A stretch of 40,300 nucleotides of DNA, taken from NCBI GenBank assembly GCA_902581585.1, contig CACHPB010000009.1, positions 1 through 40,300 on the forward strand, written 5' to 3'. The notes under the pieces are model-generated. The model was not told where the DNA came from, searched no databases, and was given only the letters and a program-made list of their open reading frames with translations. The DNA comes from an uncultured Pelagibacteraceae bacterium (GTDB lineage: Bacteria > Pseudomonadota > Alphaproteobacteria > Pelagibacterales > Pelagibacteraceae). The position numbers were made by a program, and so were the translations under genes. Below are positions 7,407-16,067 of the stretch, one piece after another. Each line of letters begins with the position of its first letter. The first letter of the stretch is position 1.

Positions 7407-9392
7407 ATGTCCCAATTTAATATTTCACCTGATGAAGTTGCAAAACTTGAAGAAAAATTTGAGATTAAAAGTAATGAAAGAAAGTTAAAAAATTTCTTAA
7501 AAACGTTGACTTTTGTTGCTTTGGTTGCAATGTCAGTTTACCATTTTTATGCGTCAGGATTTGGAACCATAAGAGATATTCTTCATAGAGGTATTCATAT
7601 TTCTTTTGTTGTTGGTCTTGTGTTTTTATTTTATGGATGGAAAAATTTTGGGGATAAACAGTCTAAAAATAAAGTTCCATTAATTGATATTTTGTTTTCA
7701 ATTTTAGTAGTTATAACTGCACTTTATTTACCATTATTACCTCCAGAAATATTAGCAAGCCGAGTTGGAAATCCATCGAGCACTGAAGTTATAATGGGTT
7801 CAATTCTTATAATTTTAACACTAGAAGCCGCGAGAAGATCAATTGGATATACACTTCCATTAATATGCATAATATTTATGATTTTTGCGCTATATGGACC
7901 TATTTTTCCTGGAGCTTTAAAGCATGGAGGCAGTAGTTGGGCTGGTTTTGTAAATCATATTTATATTACCAATCAAGGAATTTATGGAATTGCAGTGGGT
8001 GTAATGGCTCAATATGTTTTTTTATTTATTCTGTTTGGTGTTCTTGCAACGAGAATAGGTTTAGGTCAATTATTTATTGATTTAGCGATGGTAATAGCCG
8101 GAAGATATTCTGGTGGACCAGCAAAAGTTGCAATTTTTTCCTCAGCTTTTCTTGGAACTATATCTGGTTCTTCAATTGCAAATACAGTTACAACTGGTTC
8201 TCTTACAATTCCAGCAATGAAAAAAGTTGGATACCCTCCACACTTTTCAGGTGCTGTAGAAGCAACAGCTTCTACAGGTGGACAAATAACGCCTCCTATT
8301 TTAGGAGCTGCAGCTTTTATAATGGTCGAATATTTAGAGTTACCATTAAGAGATATTTTGGCAGCAGCATTAATTCCTGCTCTACTTCATTATTTTGGAA
8401 TTTTTGTAATGGTTCATTTGGAGGCAAAAAAATTAGGGTTGAGAGGTTTAAATGAAACTGAAGTTCCAAAATTTATTAAAATTATAAGAGACAATTGGCT
8501 AGCAATTGTTCCTTTATTTTTACTTGTATATTTAATATTAATCGGTCGAACTCCAGATTATGCCGCAGTTAATGGAATAATTGCTTGTGTAGTCATCGGA
8601 TTTATAAGAAAAAAAAATAGACTTACTCTCAATGATTTACTTGAGTGCCTAGCAAGAGGTGCAAAAAATACTTTAGCAGTTGGGGCAGCTGCTACTTCAA
8701 TAGGTATAATAGTTGGTGTAGTTACATTAACCGGAGTAGGATTTAGATTAGGATATGTAGTAATACAAACAGCTGGAGATATTGGTGGTTTCTTCTTAAA
8801 TTTTTTACCATTTAATTATTTTTCACTTCAAGATCTGACGTTATTTTTTTCTTTAATATTAATTGCAATATCATGCATATTCATGGGTACAGGAGTTCCA
8901 ACAACTGCAACTTATATAATTCTTGTTGCTGTTGCAGCGCCCGCTCTTACTCAATTACAAATTGAACCAATTGTTTCGCATTTTTTTGTTTTTTATTATG
9001 GAGTTTTAGCCGATATAACTCCACCAGTAGCCCTTGCAGCATATGCTGCAGCTGGTATTGCTGGATCAAATCCATTTACTACTGGCAATACAGCTTTTAG
9101 ACTTGGTATTGCAAAAGCACTCGTACCCTTTGTATTCGTTTATTCACCATCATTGTTGTTGGTTGCTCAAGGATTTAACTTCTATGACTTCTTTGTAACT
9201 TTAGTATCTGCAATGATTGGAATTGGATTAATTGGAATTGGTTTCACAGGATATTTATTTAAATCAGTATCTACATTTCAAAGATGGTATCTTGGAATTA
9301 TTTCATTATTATTTATTGCGCCTGGATTAAGTTCATCAATTATTGGCTTAGTTTTAGTATTACCGGTGTTTGTGCTTCAATTAAGAAAATAA
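7407..9392 (+). CDS. TRAP transporter fused permease (DctQM type, TAXI class)
   Basis: 661 residues with many membrane segments. The N-terminal third (about 30-150) is a small-subunit-like four-helix part. The rest is the large DctM-like part with family signatures such as GTISGSSIANTVTTGSLTIPAM, EATASTGGQITPPILGAAAF, FMGTGVPTTATYIILVAVAAP and YGVLADITPPVALAAYAAAGIAGSNPF. It uses the sodium gradient to take up the ligand held by the TAXI binding protein at 6352-7359. No ribosome site is visible before the ATG; the strong hairpin directly upstream suggests weak or coupled initiation. It ends three bases before the convergent thioesterase gene. Confidence 0.95.
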   Translation: MSQFNISPDEVAKLEEKFEIKSNERKLKNFLKTLTFVALVAMSVYHFYASGFGTIRDILHRGIHISFVVGLVFLFYGWKNFGDKQSKNKVPLIDILFSILVVITALYLPLLPPEILASRVGNPSSTEVIMGSILIILTLEAARRSIGYTLPLICIIFMIFALYGPIFPGALKHGGSSWAGFVNHIYITNQGIYGIAVGVMAQYVFLFILFGVLATRIGLGQLFIDLAMVIAGRYSGGPAKVAIFSSAFLGTISGSSIANTVTTGSLTIPAMKKVGYPPHFSGAVEATASTGGQITPPILGAAAFIMVEYLELPLRDILAAALIPALLHYFGIFVMVHLEAKKLGLRGLNETEVPKFIKIIRDNWLAIVPLFLLVYLILIGRTPDYAAVNGIIACVVIGFIRKKNRLTLNDLLECLARGAKNTLAVGAAATSIGIIVGVVTLTGVGFRLGYVVIQTAGDIGGFFLNFLPFNYFSLQDLTLFFSLILIAISCIFMGTGVPTTATYIILVAVAAPALTQLQIEPIVSHFFVFYYGVLADITPPVALAAYAAAGIAGSNPFTTGNTAFRLGIAKALVPFVFVYSPSLLLVAQGFNFYDFFVTLVSAMIGIGLIGIGFTGYLFKSVSTFQRWYLGIISLLFIAPGLSSSIIGLVLVLPVFVLQLRK

Positions 9393-9395
9393 AAC

Positions 9396-9818
9396 TTATC
9401 CACCTAAACCAGCATTTGGAAGCGGTCTTCTTAAAATCTTCCAAATTCCAACAGCGCTAGCAATAAGTTTATTTTTGCACTTTAGTTTACAATTCATGAA
9501 TACCATTGATTTAGTAACTTTTTGGATTTCAACTGTTCCAAATAATTCATCTCCCAAATTAGAAGGAGCCATAAATTTAATATCTAAGGAAATAGTCACA
9601 CAGGGTTTATTGCCACTAGCTTTGTGACAACCAGTTCCTGCACCAGCATCAATTATTGTACATATATAACCACCATGGGTTATACCAGCTTTGTTTAAAT
9701 GTGTTTTTTTAATTTTTGTTTTAAACTCAAATTTATTTTTACTTAAAGATCTAAATAACAAACCACCATTATGTTTCATGTAACTTGGTTTATTACTTAA
9801 TTGTTTAAATTTTTTCAT
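9396..9818 (-). CDS. PaaI-type hotdog-fold acyl-CoA thioesterase
   Basis: About 140 residues from the ATG at 9818. The frame runs upstream to a TTG at 9863, but the added 15 residues are not conserved in type and I leave them out. The hotdog signature is HGGYICTIIDAGAGTGCH, with HGG at the start of the long helix and the Asp of IIDAG in the usual catalytic place. The core strand CVTISLDIKFMAPSNLGDEL is typical of PaaI/YbgC-like thioesterases that hydrolyse acyl-CoA or aryl-CoA esters in the cytoplasm. It lies downstream of tRNA-Arg on the same strand and may share its transcript. The substrate is unknown. Confidence 0.85.
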   Translation of the reverse strand: MKKFKQLSNKPSYMKHNGGLLFRSLSKNKFEFKTKIKKTHLNKAGITHGGYICTIIDAGAGTGCHKASGNKPCVTISLDIKFMAPSNLGDELFGTVEIQKVTKSMVFMNCKLKCKNKLIASAVGIWKILRRPLPNAGLGG

Positions 9819-9855
9819 TAAAGGATTATTGCCATGATTAATATAAATAATAATA

Positions 9856-9917
9856 CAAAACAAAAGAAATATATTACAGATTTTTCAAGTGATATTTTCA
9901 TTTATCCTTTTGTTTTG
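9856..9917 (-). repeat. 11-bp inverted repeat downstream of tRNA-Arg
   Basis: CAAAACAAAAG at 9856-9866 is the exact reverse complement of CTTTTGTTTTG at 9907-9917, with 40 bases between. The outer arm begins within the encoded CCA end of the tRNA. On the minus strand the second arm is T-rich. It could serve tRNA 3' processing or termination before the thioesterase gene. The simple A/C composition means chance is possible. Confidence 0.4.
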
Positions 9918-9992
9918 GTGCGCCTGCTAGGAGTTGAACCCAGAACCTCCTGGTCCGTAGCCAAGCGCTCTATCCAATTGAGCTACAGGCGC
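9916..9992 (-). tRNA. tRNA-Arg (anticodon ACG)
   Basis: The minus strand folds into a full cloverleaf. The acceptor stem is GCGCCTG with CAGGCGC and discriminator A. The D-arm has AGCTCAATTGGATAGAGC. The anticodon stem TTGG/CCAG surrounds the 7-base loop CTACGGA, giving anticodon ACG, which after conversion of A34 to inosine reads CGU, CGC and CGA. The T-arm contains GGGTTCAACTCC. The CCA end is encoded (TGG at 9916-9918 on the plus strand). The anticodon arm resembles that of E. coli tRNA-Arg(ACG). Confidence 0.96.
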
Positions 9993-10058
9993 AATTTATA
10001 CAGTTTTTTATACATAATTAATAATGTAAATTATTTTTTTAGCAAATATTGATATATA

Positions 10059-10064
10059 TATAAT
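10059..10064 (+). promoter_or_regulatory. Consensus -10 box directly before the aceE start
   Basis: TATAAT, an exact consensus, ends six bases before the ATG at 10071. Transcription would start at or beside the start codon, implying a leaderless or nearly leaderless mRNA; no Shine-Dalgarno sequence is present. The -35 position is only a T-rich stretch. The local AT content makes this tentative. Confidence 0.35.
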
Positions 10065-10070
10065 AAAAAA

Positions 10071-13000
10071 ATGAATTTAGATTTGTTAGTCCCTGACATT
10101 GGAGATTTTGAAAACGTTGAAATAATTGAAGTACTTGTAAAAAAAGGCGATAAAATTAATAAAAATGACCCTGTGGTCACATTAGAGAGTGATAAGTCGA
10201 GCGTTGAGGTACCATCAAATTATGAGGGTACAGTAGAAAATATTAACGTAAAAATTGGTGACAAAGTTTCAAAAGGTGATTTGATATTAACACTTTCCTC
10301 AGACAAAAAAGATGAAGAGGAAGAAATTACTAAAACTGTAAATGAAAAAATTCCACCCTCAACTGAGAAGTTAATTGAGGAAGCTGAAACTGCTACAAAA
10401 CTTGATAAAAAAGTTGAAACAAAAGTTGTTGAGCCAAAACAGATCAAACAAACTAGACTGATAAATGAAGTAAAGATGGTTAGTAGTAATGATGATATTG
10501 ATCCCGTTGAAACAAAAGAATGGTTAGACTCTTTAAGTGCAGTTCTACAAAATGACGGTTCTGAAAGAGCACATTTTTTAATAAAACAATTAATTGATCA
10601 ATCCTATAAAGCTGGATCAAAAATTCCTCATACTCAAACTACTCCATACGTAAATACTATACCTCCTGAGGAAGAAAAAAGATCTCCAGGAGATCAAAAT
10701 ATAGAACGTAAGTTAAGATCATTAATAAGGTGGAATGCTGCAGCCATGGTAGTGAGAGCAAATAAAAAATATCCTGAACTTGGTGGGCACATAGGAACAT
10801 TTGCATCTGCAGCAACTTTATATGATGTTGGAATGAATCATTTTTGGAGAGCAAAAAATAATAAATTCGGAGGCGATCTGGTATATTTTCAAGGTCATAG
10901 TGCACCTGGTATGTATGCAAGAGCTTTTCTTGAAGGACGATTAAATGAAAAACAACTAGATAGATTTAGACAAGAGGTAAAAACCGGTGGTCTTTCTTCT
11001 TACCCTCATCCTTGGCTGATGCCTAATTTTTGGCAGTTCCCAACTGTTTCAATGGGTATTGGTCCAATGTTAGCAATATATCAAGCAAGATTTATGAAAT
11101 ATCTTATTAATAGAGGATTAATTAAAGACGAAGGAAGAAAAGTCTGGGCATTTCTTGGTGATGGAGAAATGGATGAGCCAGAGTCTTTAGGTGCAATAGG
11201 ATTAGCAGCTCGTGAAAATTTAGACAATTTAATATTCGTTGTTAACTGCAACTTACAAAGATTAGATGGTCCAGTTAGAGGAAATGGAAAAATAATTCAA
11301 GAATTAGAGGGGATTTTTCGAGGAGCGGGCTGGAATGTTTTAAAGGTCATTTGGGGTTCATATTGGGATACGCTTTTAGCAAATGATAAGACAGGACATT
11401 TAGTAAAAATCATGAATGAGACCGTGGATGGTGAATATCAAGCTTTTAAAGCAAGAAATGGACTTTATGTTAGAGAGAAGTTTTTTGGTAAATATCCTGA
11501 AACAACTGAATTAGTCTCATCGATGTCTGATACTGATATTTGGCGATTAAATAGAGGGGGTCATGATCCTCATAAAGTTTATGCTGCTTATGATAAAGCG
11601 ATCAACCATAAAGGAAGTCCCACAGTTATAATAGCTAAAACGATCAAAGGTTACGGTATGGGAAAAAGTGGAGAAAGTGTAAATACTACTCACCAGCAAA
11701 AAAAATTAGATGTAGATGATTTGATGTATTACAGGGATAGATTTGATGTTCCTTTAACAGATGCTCAAGTCAAAAACATTGAATATTTCAAACCAGACGA
11801 AAATTCAGAAGAAATAAAATATTTAAAAAAGAGAAGGATAGAATTGGGTGGTTTTATTCCAGAAAGAACATCGTACTCAAAACCAATTAAAGCTCCAAGT
11901 AAAGATATTTTTGATTTTATGAAAACTTCAACTGGTGAAAAAGAAATGTCTACAACAATGGCTCTAGTAAGAATGCTAACTAATCTTTTAAGAGATAAAA
12001 ATGTTGCTCCTAAATTAGTCCCAATTATTCCTGATGAAGCTAGAACTTTTGGAATGGAAGGTTTCTTTCAAAAAATTGGAATTTATGCTCATGAAGGTCA
12101 AAAGTACGAACCCGAAGACTCTGCACAACTTTCTTCTTACAGAGAAGAAAAAAGTGGCCAAGTATTAGAAGAAGGGATTACGGAGGCAGGATCCATGTCA
12201 TCCTGGATTGCTGCAGGTACTGCTTACACTAATCATGACATTGAAATGATTCCTATTTATCTTTTCTATTCCATGTTTGGCTTTCAAAGAATCGGAGATT
12301 TTGCTTGGGCAGCAGGAGATAGTCAAGCAAGAGGTTTTTTAATTGGTGCAACTGCTGGAAGAACAACTCTTGCAGGAGAAGGGCTTCAGCACCAAGATGG
12401 GCATAGTCATTTACTCGCATCTACAATTCCAAACTGTATATCTTATGATCCTACATTCCATTATGAATTAGCTGTAATTTTCAGAGAAGGTTTAAGAAGA
12501 ATGCATGAAAAAAATGAAAATGTTTTTTACTATATTACTACAATGAATGAAAATTATTCTCATCCTGAAATGCCAAAAGATTGTGAAGATGGAATTCTAA
12601 AAGGAATGTACAAAATAAAAGAGTCATCTAGTTCTAAAGAAGCTAAGATTCAATTATTAGGATCTGGAACAATACTAAGAGAAATGATGGCAGCATCAGA
12701 TATACTCAAAAAAGAATATCAGGTGGATAGTGAAGTTTGGAGCGTTACAAGTTTCAACGAGTTAAGAAAAAATGGAATGGAAGTTGAGAGACAAAACTTA
12801 TTAAACCCCTCAGAAACAAACAAAAAATCGTATATCGAGGAGTGCTTGGGAAAACAGCAAGGACCTATCCTTGCAGCTACTGATTATATGAGAATAAATG
12901 CAGATCAAATAAGATCTTTTACGAAAAAAAGCTTTTATTCTCTTGGTACAGATGGATATGGAAGAAGCGATACAAGAAAAAATTTAAGAAGTTTTTTTGA

Positions 13001-13136
13001 AGTAGATAAAGAACATATAGTTGCTTACAGTCTTAGTGTTTTAGCCAAAGAGCAACTCATCACTTCAAAGTATGCTGAAGATGCAATTAACAAGTATAGT
13101 ATTGATAAAAATAAACCTATGCCAACAAAGATGTAA
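10071..13136 (+). CDS. aceE: Pyruvate dehydrogenase E1 (homodimeric AceE type) with fused N-terminal lipoyl domain
   Basis: 1021 residues, against about 887 for E. coli AceE. Residues 1-80 form a complete lipoyl domain (LVPDIGDFENVEIIEVLVKK at 5-24 and lipoyl-Lys K42 in ESDKSSVEVPS). A charged, flexible linker covers about 81-136. The AceE body starts near 137 (DDIDPVETKEWLDSL, matching the AceE N-terminus). The thiamine diphosphate motif is GDGEMDEPES (from about 363) followed by NCNLQRLDGPVRGNGK. The protein decarboxylates pyruvate and reductively acetylates a lipoyl group. The lipoyl domain normally belongs to E2; here it sits on E1, while the E2 encoded directly downstream has none. The reading frame is continuous, so this is not an assembly join of two genes. 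The E3 gene (lpd) is not in the window. Confidence 0.95.
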   Translation: MNLDLLVPDIGDFENVEIIEVLVKKGDKINKNDPVVTLESDKSSVEVPSNYEGTVENINVKIGDKVSKGDLILTLSSDKKDEEEEITKTVNEKIPPSTEKLIEEAETATKLDKKVETKVVEPKQIKQTRLINEVKMVSSNDDIDPVETKEWLDSLSAVLQNDGSERAHFLIKQLIDQSYKAGSKIPHTQTTPYVNTIPPEEEKRSPGDQNIERKLRSLIRWNAAAMVVRANKKYPELGGHIGTFASAATLYDVGMNHFWRAKNNKFGGDLVYFQGHSAPGMYARAFLEGRLNEKQLDRFRQEVKTGGLSSYPHPWLMPNFWQFPTVSMGIGPMLAIYQARFMKYLINRGLIKDEGRKVWAFLGDGEMDEPESLGAIGLAARENLDNLIFVVNCNLQRLDGPVRGNGKIIQELEGIFRGAGWNVLKVIWGSYWDTLLANDKTGHLVKIMNETVDGEYQAFKARNGLYVREKFFGKYPETTELVSSMSDTDIWRLNRGGHDPHKVYAAYDKAINHKGSPTVIIAKTIKGYGMGKSGESVNTTHQQKKLDVDDLMYYRDRFDVPLTDAQVKNIEYFKPDENSEEIKYLKKRRIELGGFIPERTSYSKPIKAPSKDIFDFMKTSTGEKEMSTTMALVRMLTNLLRDKNVAPKLVPIIPDEARTFGMEGFFQKIGIYAHEGQKYEPEDSAQLSSYREEKSGQVLEEGITEAGSMSSWIAAGTAYTNHDIEMIPIYLFYSMFGFQRIGDFAWAAGDSQARGFLIGATAGRTTLAGEGLQHQDGHSHLLASTIPNCISYDPTFHYELAVIFREGLRRMHEKNENVFYYITTMNENYSHPEMPKDCEDGILKGMYKIKESSSSKEAKIQLLGSGTILREMMAASDILKKEYQVDSEVWSVTSFNELRKNGMEVERQNLLNPSETNKKSYIEECLGKQQGPILAATDYMRINADQIRSFTKKSFYSLGTDGYGRSDTRKNLRSFFEVDKEHIVAYSLSVLAKEQLITSKYAEDAINKYSIDKNKPMPTKM

Positions 13137-14063
13137 ATGTCTGATCAAACAATCAAAACATCTGCCAGTCCAAAAGTTAGGAAGTTTGCTAGAGAATTAG
13201 GTGTTGATATAAATAGTGTCAAAGGTTCAGAAAGATTAGGCAGGGTTGTAGAAAAAGATTTAAAAGAATTTGTTTCAACTAATATTAATCAAACACATGA
13301 TCCAAAAGATAGTAAAAATGAAAAAGTAATTAAAAGTGAATATCAACATTCAGATTTTGGAGAAATTGAAATTAAAGACCTTCCTAGAGTTAAAAAAATT
13401 GCTGCTCCTCATTTAGTCAACTCTTGGACTAACATTCCACATGTAACAAACCATGACGAAGCTGATATTACTGAGATGGAAGAGTTTAGAAGTTCACTTA
13501 AAGATAATTACTCCGGAGAAAAAATAAAAATTACTCCACTAGCATTTATTATAAAAGCATTGGTAATATCACTTAAAAAATTTCCATCTTTCAATTCATC
13601 AATTGATGATATTGAAAATGGTAAAATTACATTTAAAAAGTATTTTCATATCGGCATAGCAGTTGATACCCAACATGGACTTATGGTACCTAAGATTAGA
13701 GACGCCGATCAAAAAAATATAAACGATTTAAGTAAGGACTTGAAAAAAGTAAGTGATGATTGCAGAAATCTAAAAATTGATAAAAAAGAATTTTTTGGTG
13801 GATCGATGACTATTACTAGTTTAGGTGGAATTGGTGGATCGTTCTTTACACCCATAATTAATTTTCCTGAAGTTGCTATCCTTGGAATAGGCAGAAGCTA
13901 CAAGAAACAAGTATTTATAGACGGTAAATTTATTCCAAGAACTATATTACCCTTATCACTATCATATGACCATCGAATTATTGATGGAGCTGAGGCTGCT
14001 AAATTTAATAATGAGTTAAAAGATAATTTAGGAGCAAATTTTGCTTACAACTTAAGTAAATGA
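13137..14063 (+). CDS. aceF: Dihydrolipoamide acetyltransferase E2 lacking a lipoyl domain
   Basis: 308 residues, far shorter than typical AceF (over 400 residues, up to about 630). It starts with a peripheral subunit-binding domain (residues 9-46, ASPKVRKFARELGVDINSVK with RLGRVVEKDL). A short linker leads into the catalytic acyltransferase core, which ends in the active-site motif SYDHRIIDG (H279, D283). No lipoyl domain or DKA-type motif is present. The ATG follows the aceE stop with no gap and no ribosome site, so translation is probably coupled. It would form the core of the complex and transfer acetyl from lipoate carried on the upstream E1 to CoA. The missing lipoyl domain matches the extra one on E1, which argues for relocation, not loss. 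Confidence 0.93.
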   Translation: MSDQTIKTSASPKVRKFARELGVDINSVKGSERLGRVVEKDLKEFVSTNINQTHDPKDSKNEKVIKSEYQHSDFGEIEIKDLPRVKKIAAPHLVNSWTNIPHVTNHDEADITEMEEFRSSLKDNYSGEKIKITPLAFIIKALVISLKKFPSFNSSIDDIENGKITFKKYFHIGIAVDTQHGLMVPKIRDADQKNINDLSKDLKKVSDDCRNLKIDKKEFFGGSMTITSLGGIGGSFFTPIINFPEVAILGIGRSYKKQVFIDGKFIPRTILPLSLSYDHRIIDGAEAAKFNNELKDNLGANFAYNLSK

Positions 14064-15160
14064 TTACAAAAATTGAAATATTACCTGATGATCTTCATGT
14101 CCATTTTAGCGGAGAAAACTCAGAAATTTTTCCAAATATTTGGTTGCGAGATCATGCAAAAGATGAGCAAAATTGGGATAAAAGGTCTAGTCAAAGAAAA
14201 ACTTTTACAGCATCTTTAGATCTAAATTTAAAAATAAAAAATGCTGAAATATTAGAAAATGGTAAATACTTGAGCATTTCCTGGCCTGATCTAGAAAAGC
14301 CAGTCCAATATTCATTTGAATTTCTGATTAATAACAAGATAGATAAAAAAAAAGAAACAAAATCAAATTTAAAAATTTGGAGATCAAATGAAATTCATCA
14401 AGATATATTTGTAGATTATAAGTCTATCTTATCAAAAGATGGATTTAAAAACTTTTTGAAAAGTCTACATACTTACGGTTTTTTAGTAATTAGAAATTGC
14501 GAAACAAATTTAAAATGTGTAGAAAAAATTGCTAATAAAATTGGATATGTAAGAAATTCTATATTCGGAGGACTTTGGAGCTTTGAATCTGACGAAAATA
14601 AGGCTGATAGCGCTTATACTCAAGAAGAGTTGAGACCACATACAGACTCAACATATAGTAATGATGCTCCAGGGTTACAATTATTATTATGTTGTGATTA
14701 TGATGCTAAAGGTGGTGATTCAATAATGGTTGATGGATTAAAGATTGCTGAAACGATCAAAAAAGAAGATCAGCAAATGTATGAGTTGCTTACAAAAATA
14801 AATGTTAAGGGTAATTATATTGGTGATGGAGTTTTTTTAGAAGCTGAAAGACCAATATTTAAATTAAATATAAATAATGAAATTACTCAAGTAAGTTTTA
14901 ACAATTATGATCGAGCACCGTTTAGATTTGAAAAGGATTTAACTTTAAAGTTTTATGAAGCAATTAAAAAATTTGATCTACTTGCTAACAATAAAGATTA
15001 CCAGTGGAGACATATACTGAAACCTGGAGAGCTTTTAATATTTAATAATTGGCGAATACTTCATGGAAGAGGATCATTTAGTGGAGTAAGAAAAATGTCT
15101 GGATGTTATATAAACAAAGAAGATTTTGATAGTTCTTGTAAGATGAACGGAATAAATTAA
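14060..15160 (+). CDS. TauD/gamma-butyrobetaine hydroxylase-like Fe(II)/2-oxoglutarate dioxygenase
   Basis: 366 residues. The N-terminal ~90 residues match the small domain found on gamma-butyrobetaine and trimethyllysine hydroxylases (LHVHFSGENSEIFPNIWLRDHA). The C-terminal part is a TauD-type double-stranded beta-helix. The iron ligands are His and Asp in RPHTDSTYSNDAPGLQLL and the distal His in NNWRILHGRGSF, whose Arg residues also fit 2-oxoglutarate binding. The family hydroxylates quaternary amine substrates such as gamma-butyrobetaine (to carnitine) or trimethyllysine, but related bacterial enzymes act on other compounds, so the substrate stays open. Its ATG overlaps the E2 stop (ATGA), so it is cotranscribed with pyruvate dehydrogenase, an unexpected partnership. 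Confidence 0.88.
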   Translation: MITKIEILPDDLHVHFSGENSEIFPNIWLRDHAKDEQNWDKRSSQRKTFTASLDLNLKIKNAEILENGKYLSISWPDLEKPVQYSFEFLINNKIDKKKETKSNLKIWRSNEIHQDIFVDYKSILSKDGFKNFLKSLHTYGFLVIRNCETNLKCVEKIANKIGYVRNSIFGGLWSFESDENKADSAYTQEELRPHTDSTYSNDAPGLQLLLCCDYDAKGGDSIMVDGLKIAETIKKEDQQMYELLTKINVKGNYIGDGVFLEAERPIFKLNINNEITQVSFNNYDRAPFRFEKDLTLKFYEAIKKFDLLANNKDYQWRHILKPGELLIFNNWRILHGRGSFSGVRKMSGCYINKEDFDSSCKMNGIN

Positions 15161-15182
15161 TTTAATAGTTTAATTTTATAAA

Positions 15183-16067
15183 ATGACAAAATCTCTTTCT
15201 ATAGTCTGCGCACTAGTTACAACTTTTATTTGGGGTACAGCTTTTATTGCACAAGATACAGGTATGGACAATATTGGTCCTTTAACATTTAATTCAGCAA
15301 GATTTGTTGTAGGATTTTTAACTATTTTACCGCTTGCGTTACTCTTTGAAAGGAAGAAAATTAAGTTTGAGATACTCACTAAATCTAAACTTTTTATAAA
15401 GTATTTAGTTTTTATGGGAGTTTCGCTTTTCTTAGGAACCTTTTTACAACAAGCCGCCCTTCAATACACAAATATTGCAAATGCTGCATTTTTTACAGTA
15501 TTTTACGTTCCTATAGTTCCAATTTTATTATTTTTTATTTACTCAAAAAAAGTCCATTGGAGTATCTGGCTTGCAATTGGTCTTTGTGTTTTAGGTGTAT
15601 ATCTCCTAAGTGATTTTTCTAATTCAAAGATAATGTTGGGTGATGGTTTAGTTATTTTATGTTCCGTATTTTGGGCATTACACATAATTTTTGCAGGTAA
15701 ATTCATGGAAGAATTTGATATTCCAATGTTCTATGCAGCATTACAAGCTTTATTTGTGGCAACGCTGTCAATAATTTTTTCATATGCATTTGAGGAAATT
15801 GATATTTCTAAAATTTTAATGGAAAGTAGTTCAATACTTTATGCTGGCGCATTATCAGGTGGAATTGCCTTTACATTGCAAATGTTTGCTCAAAAAAATA
15901 TAGAAGAAGCACCTGCTGCAATTATTTATTCGTTAGAGGGAGTATTTGCAGCAATTGCTGGATGGATAATTCTTAACCAGTTTTTAACTACGAATAATAT
16001 GATAGGATGTTTTTTAATATTGGTTGCAGTAATTTCTTCTCAAATTTTTCCAAGTACCAAAACTTAA
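15183..16067 (+). CDS. EamA/DMT-family metabolite transporter
   Basis: 294 residues with about ten hydrophobic segments in two EamA-type repeats. The first begins ALVTTFIWGTAFIAQDTGMD, and the second has the equivalent WALHIIFAGKF stretch. Family members in the inner membrane export or import amino acids, nucleotide-sugars or other small metabolites; the substrate cannot be read from the sequence. The gene follows the dioxygenase by 22 bases and is probably the last of the aceE operon. Its TAA interlocks with the TAA of the convergent uppP in the shared TTAA at 16064-16067. Confidence 0.9.
   Translation: MTKSLSIVCALVTTFIWGTAFIAQDTGMDNIGPLTFNSARFVVGFLTILPLALLFERKKIKFEILTKSKLFIKYLVFMGVSLFLGTFLQQAALQYTNIANAAFFTVFYVPIVPILLFFIYSKKVHWSIWLAIGLCVLGVYLLSDFSNSKIMLGDGLVILCSVFWALHIIFAGKFMEEFDIPMFYAALQALFVATLSIIFSYAFEEIDISKILMESSSILYAGALSGGIAFTLQMFAQKNIEEAPAAIIYSLEGVFAAIAGWIILNQFLTTNNMIGCFLILVAVISSQIFPSTKT

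Noticed and set aside
9834..10052. Open frame of 72 codons on the plus strand
   Set aside because: It runs straight through the antisense of tRNA-Arg and has no family features.
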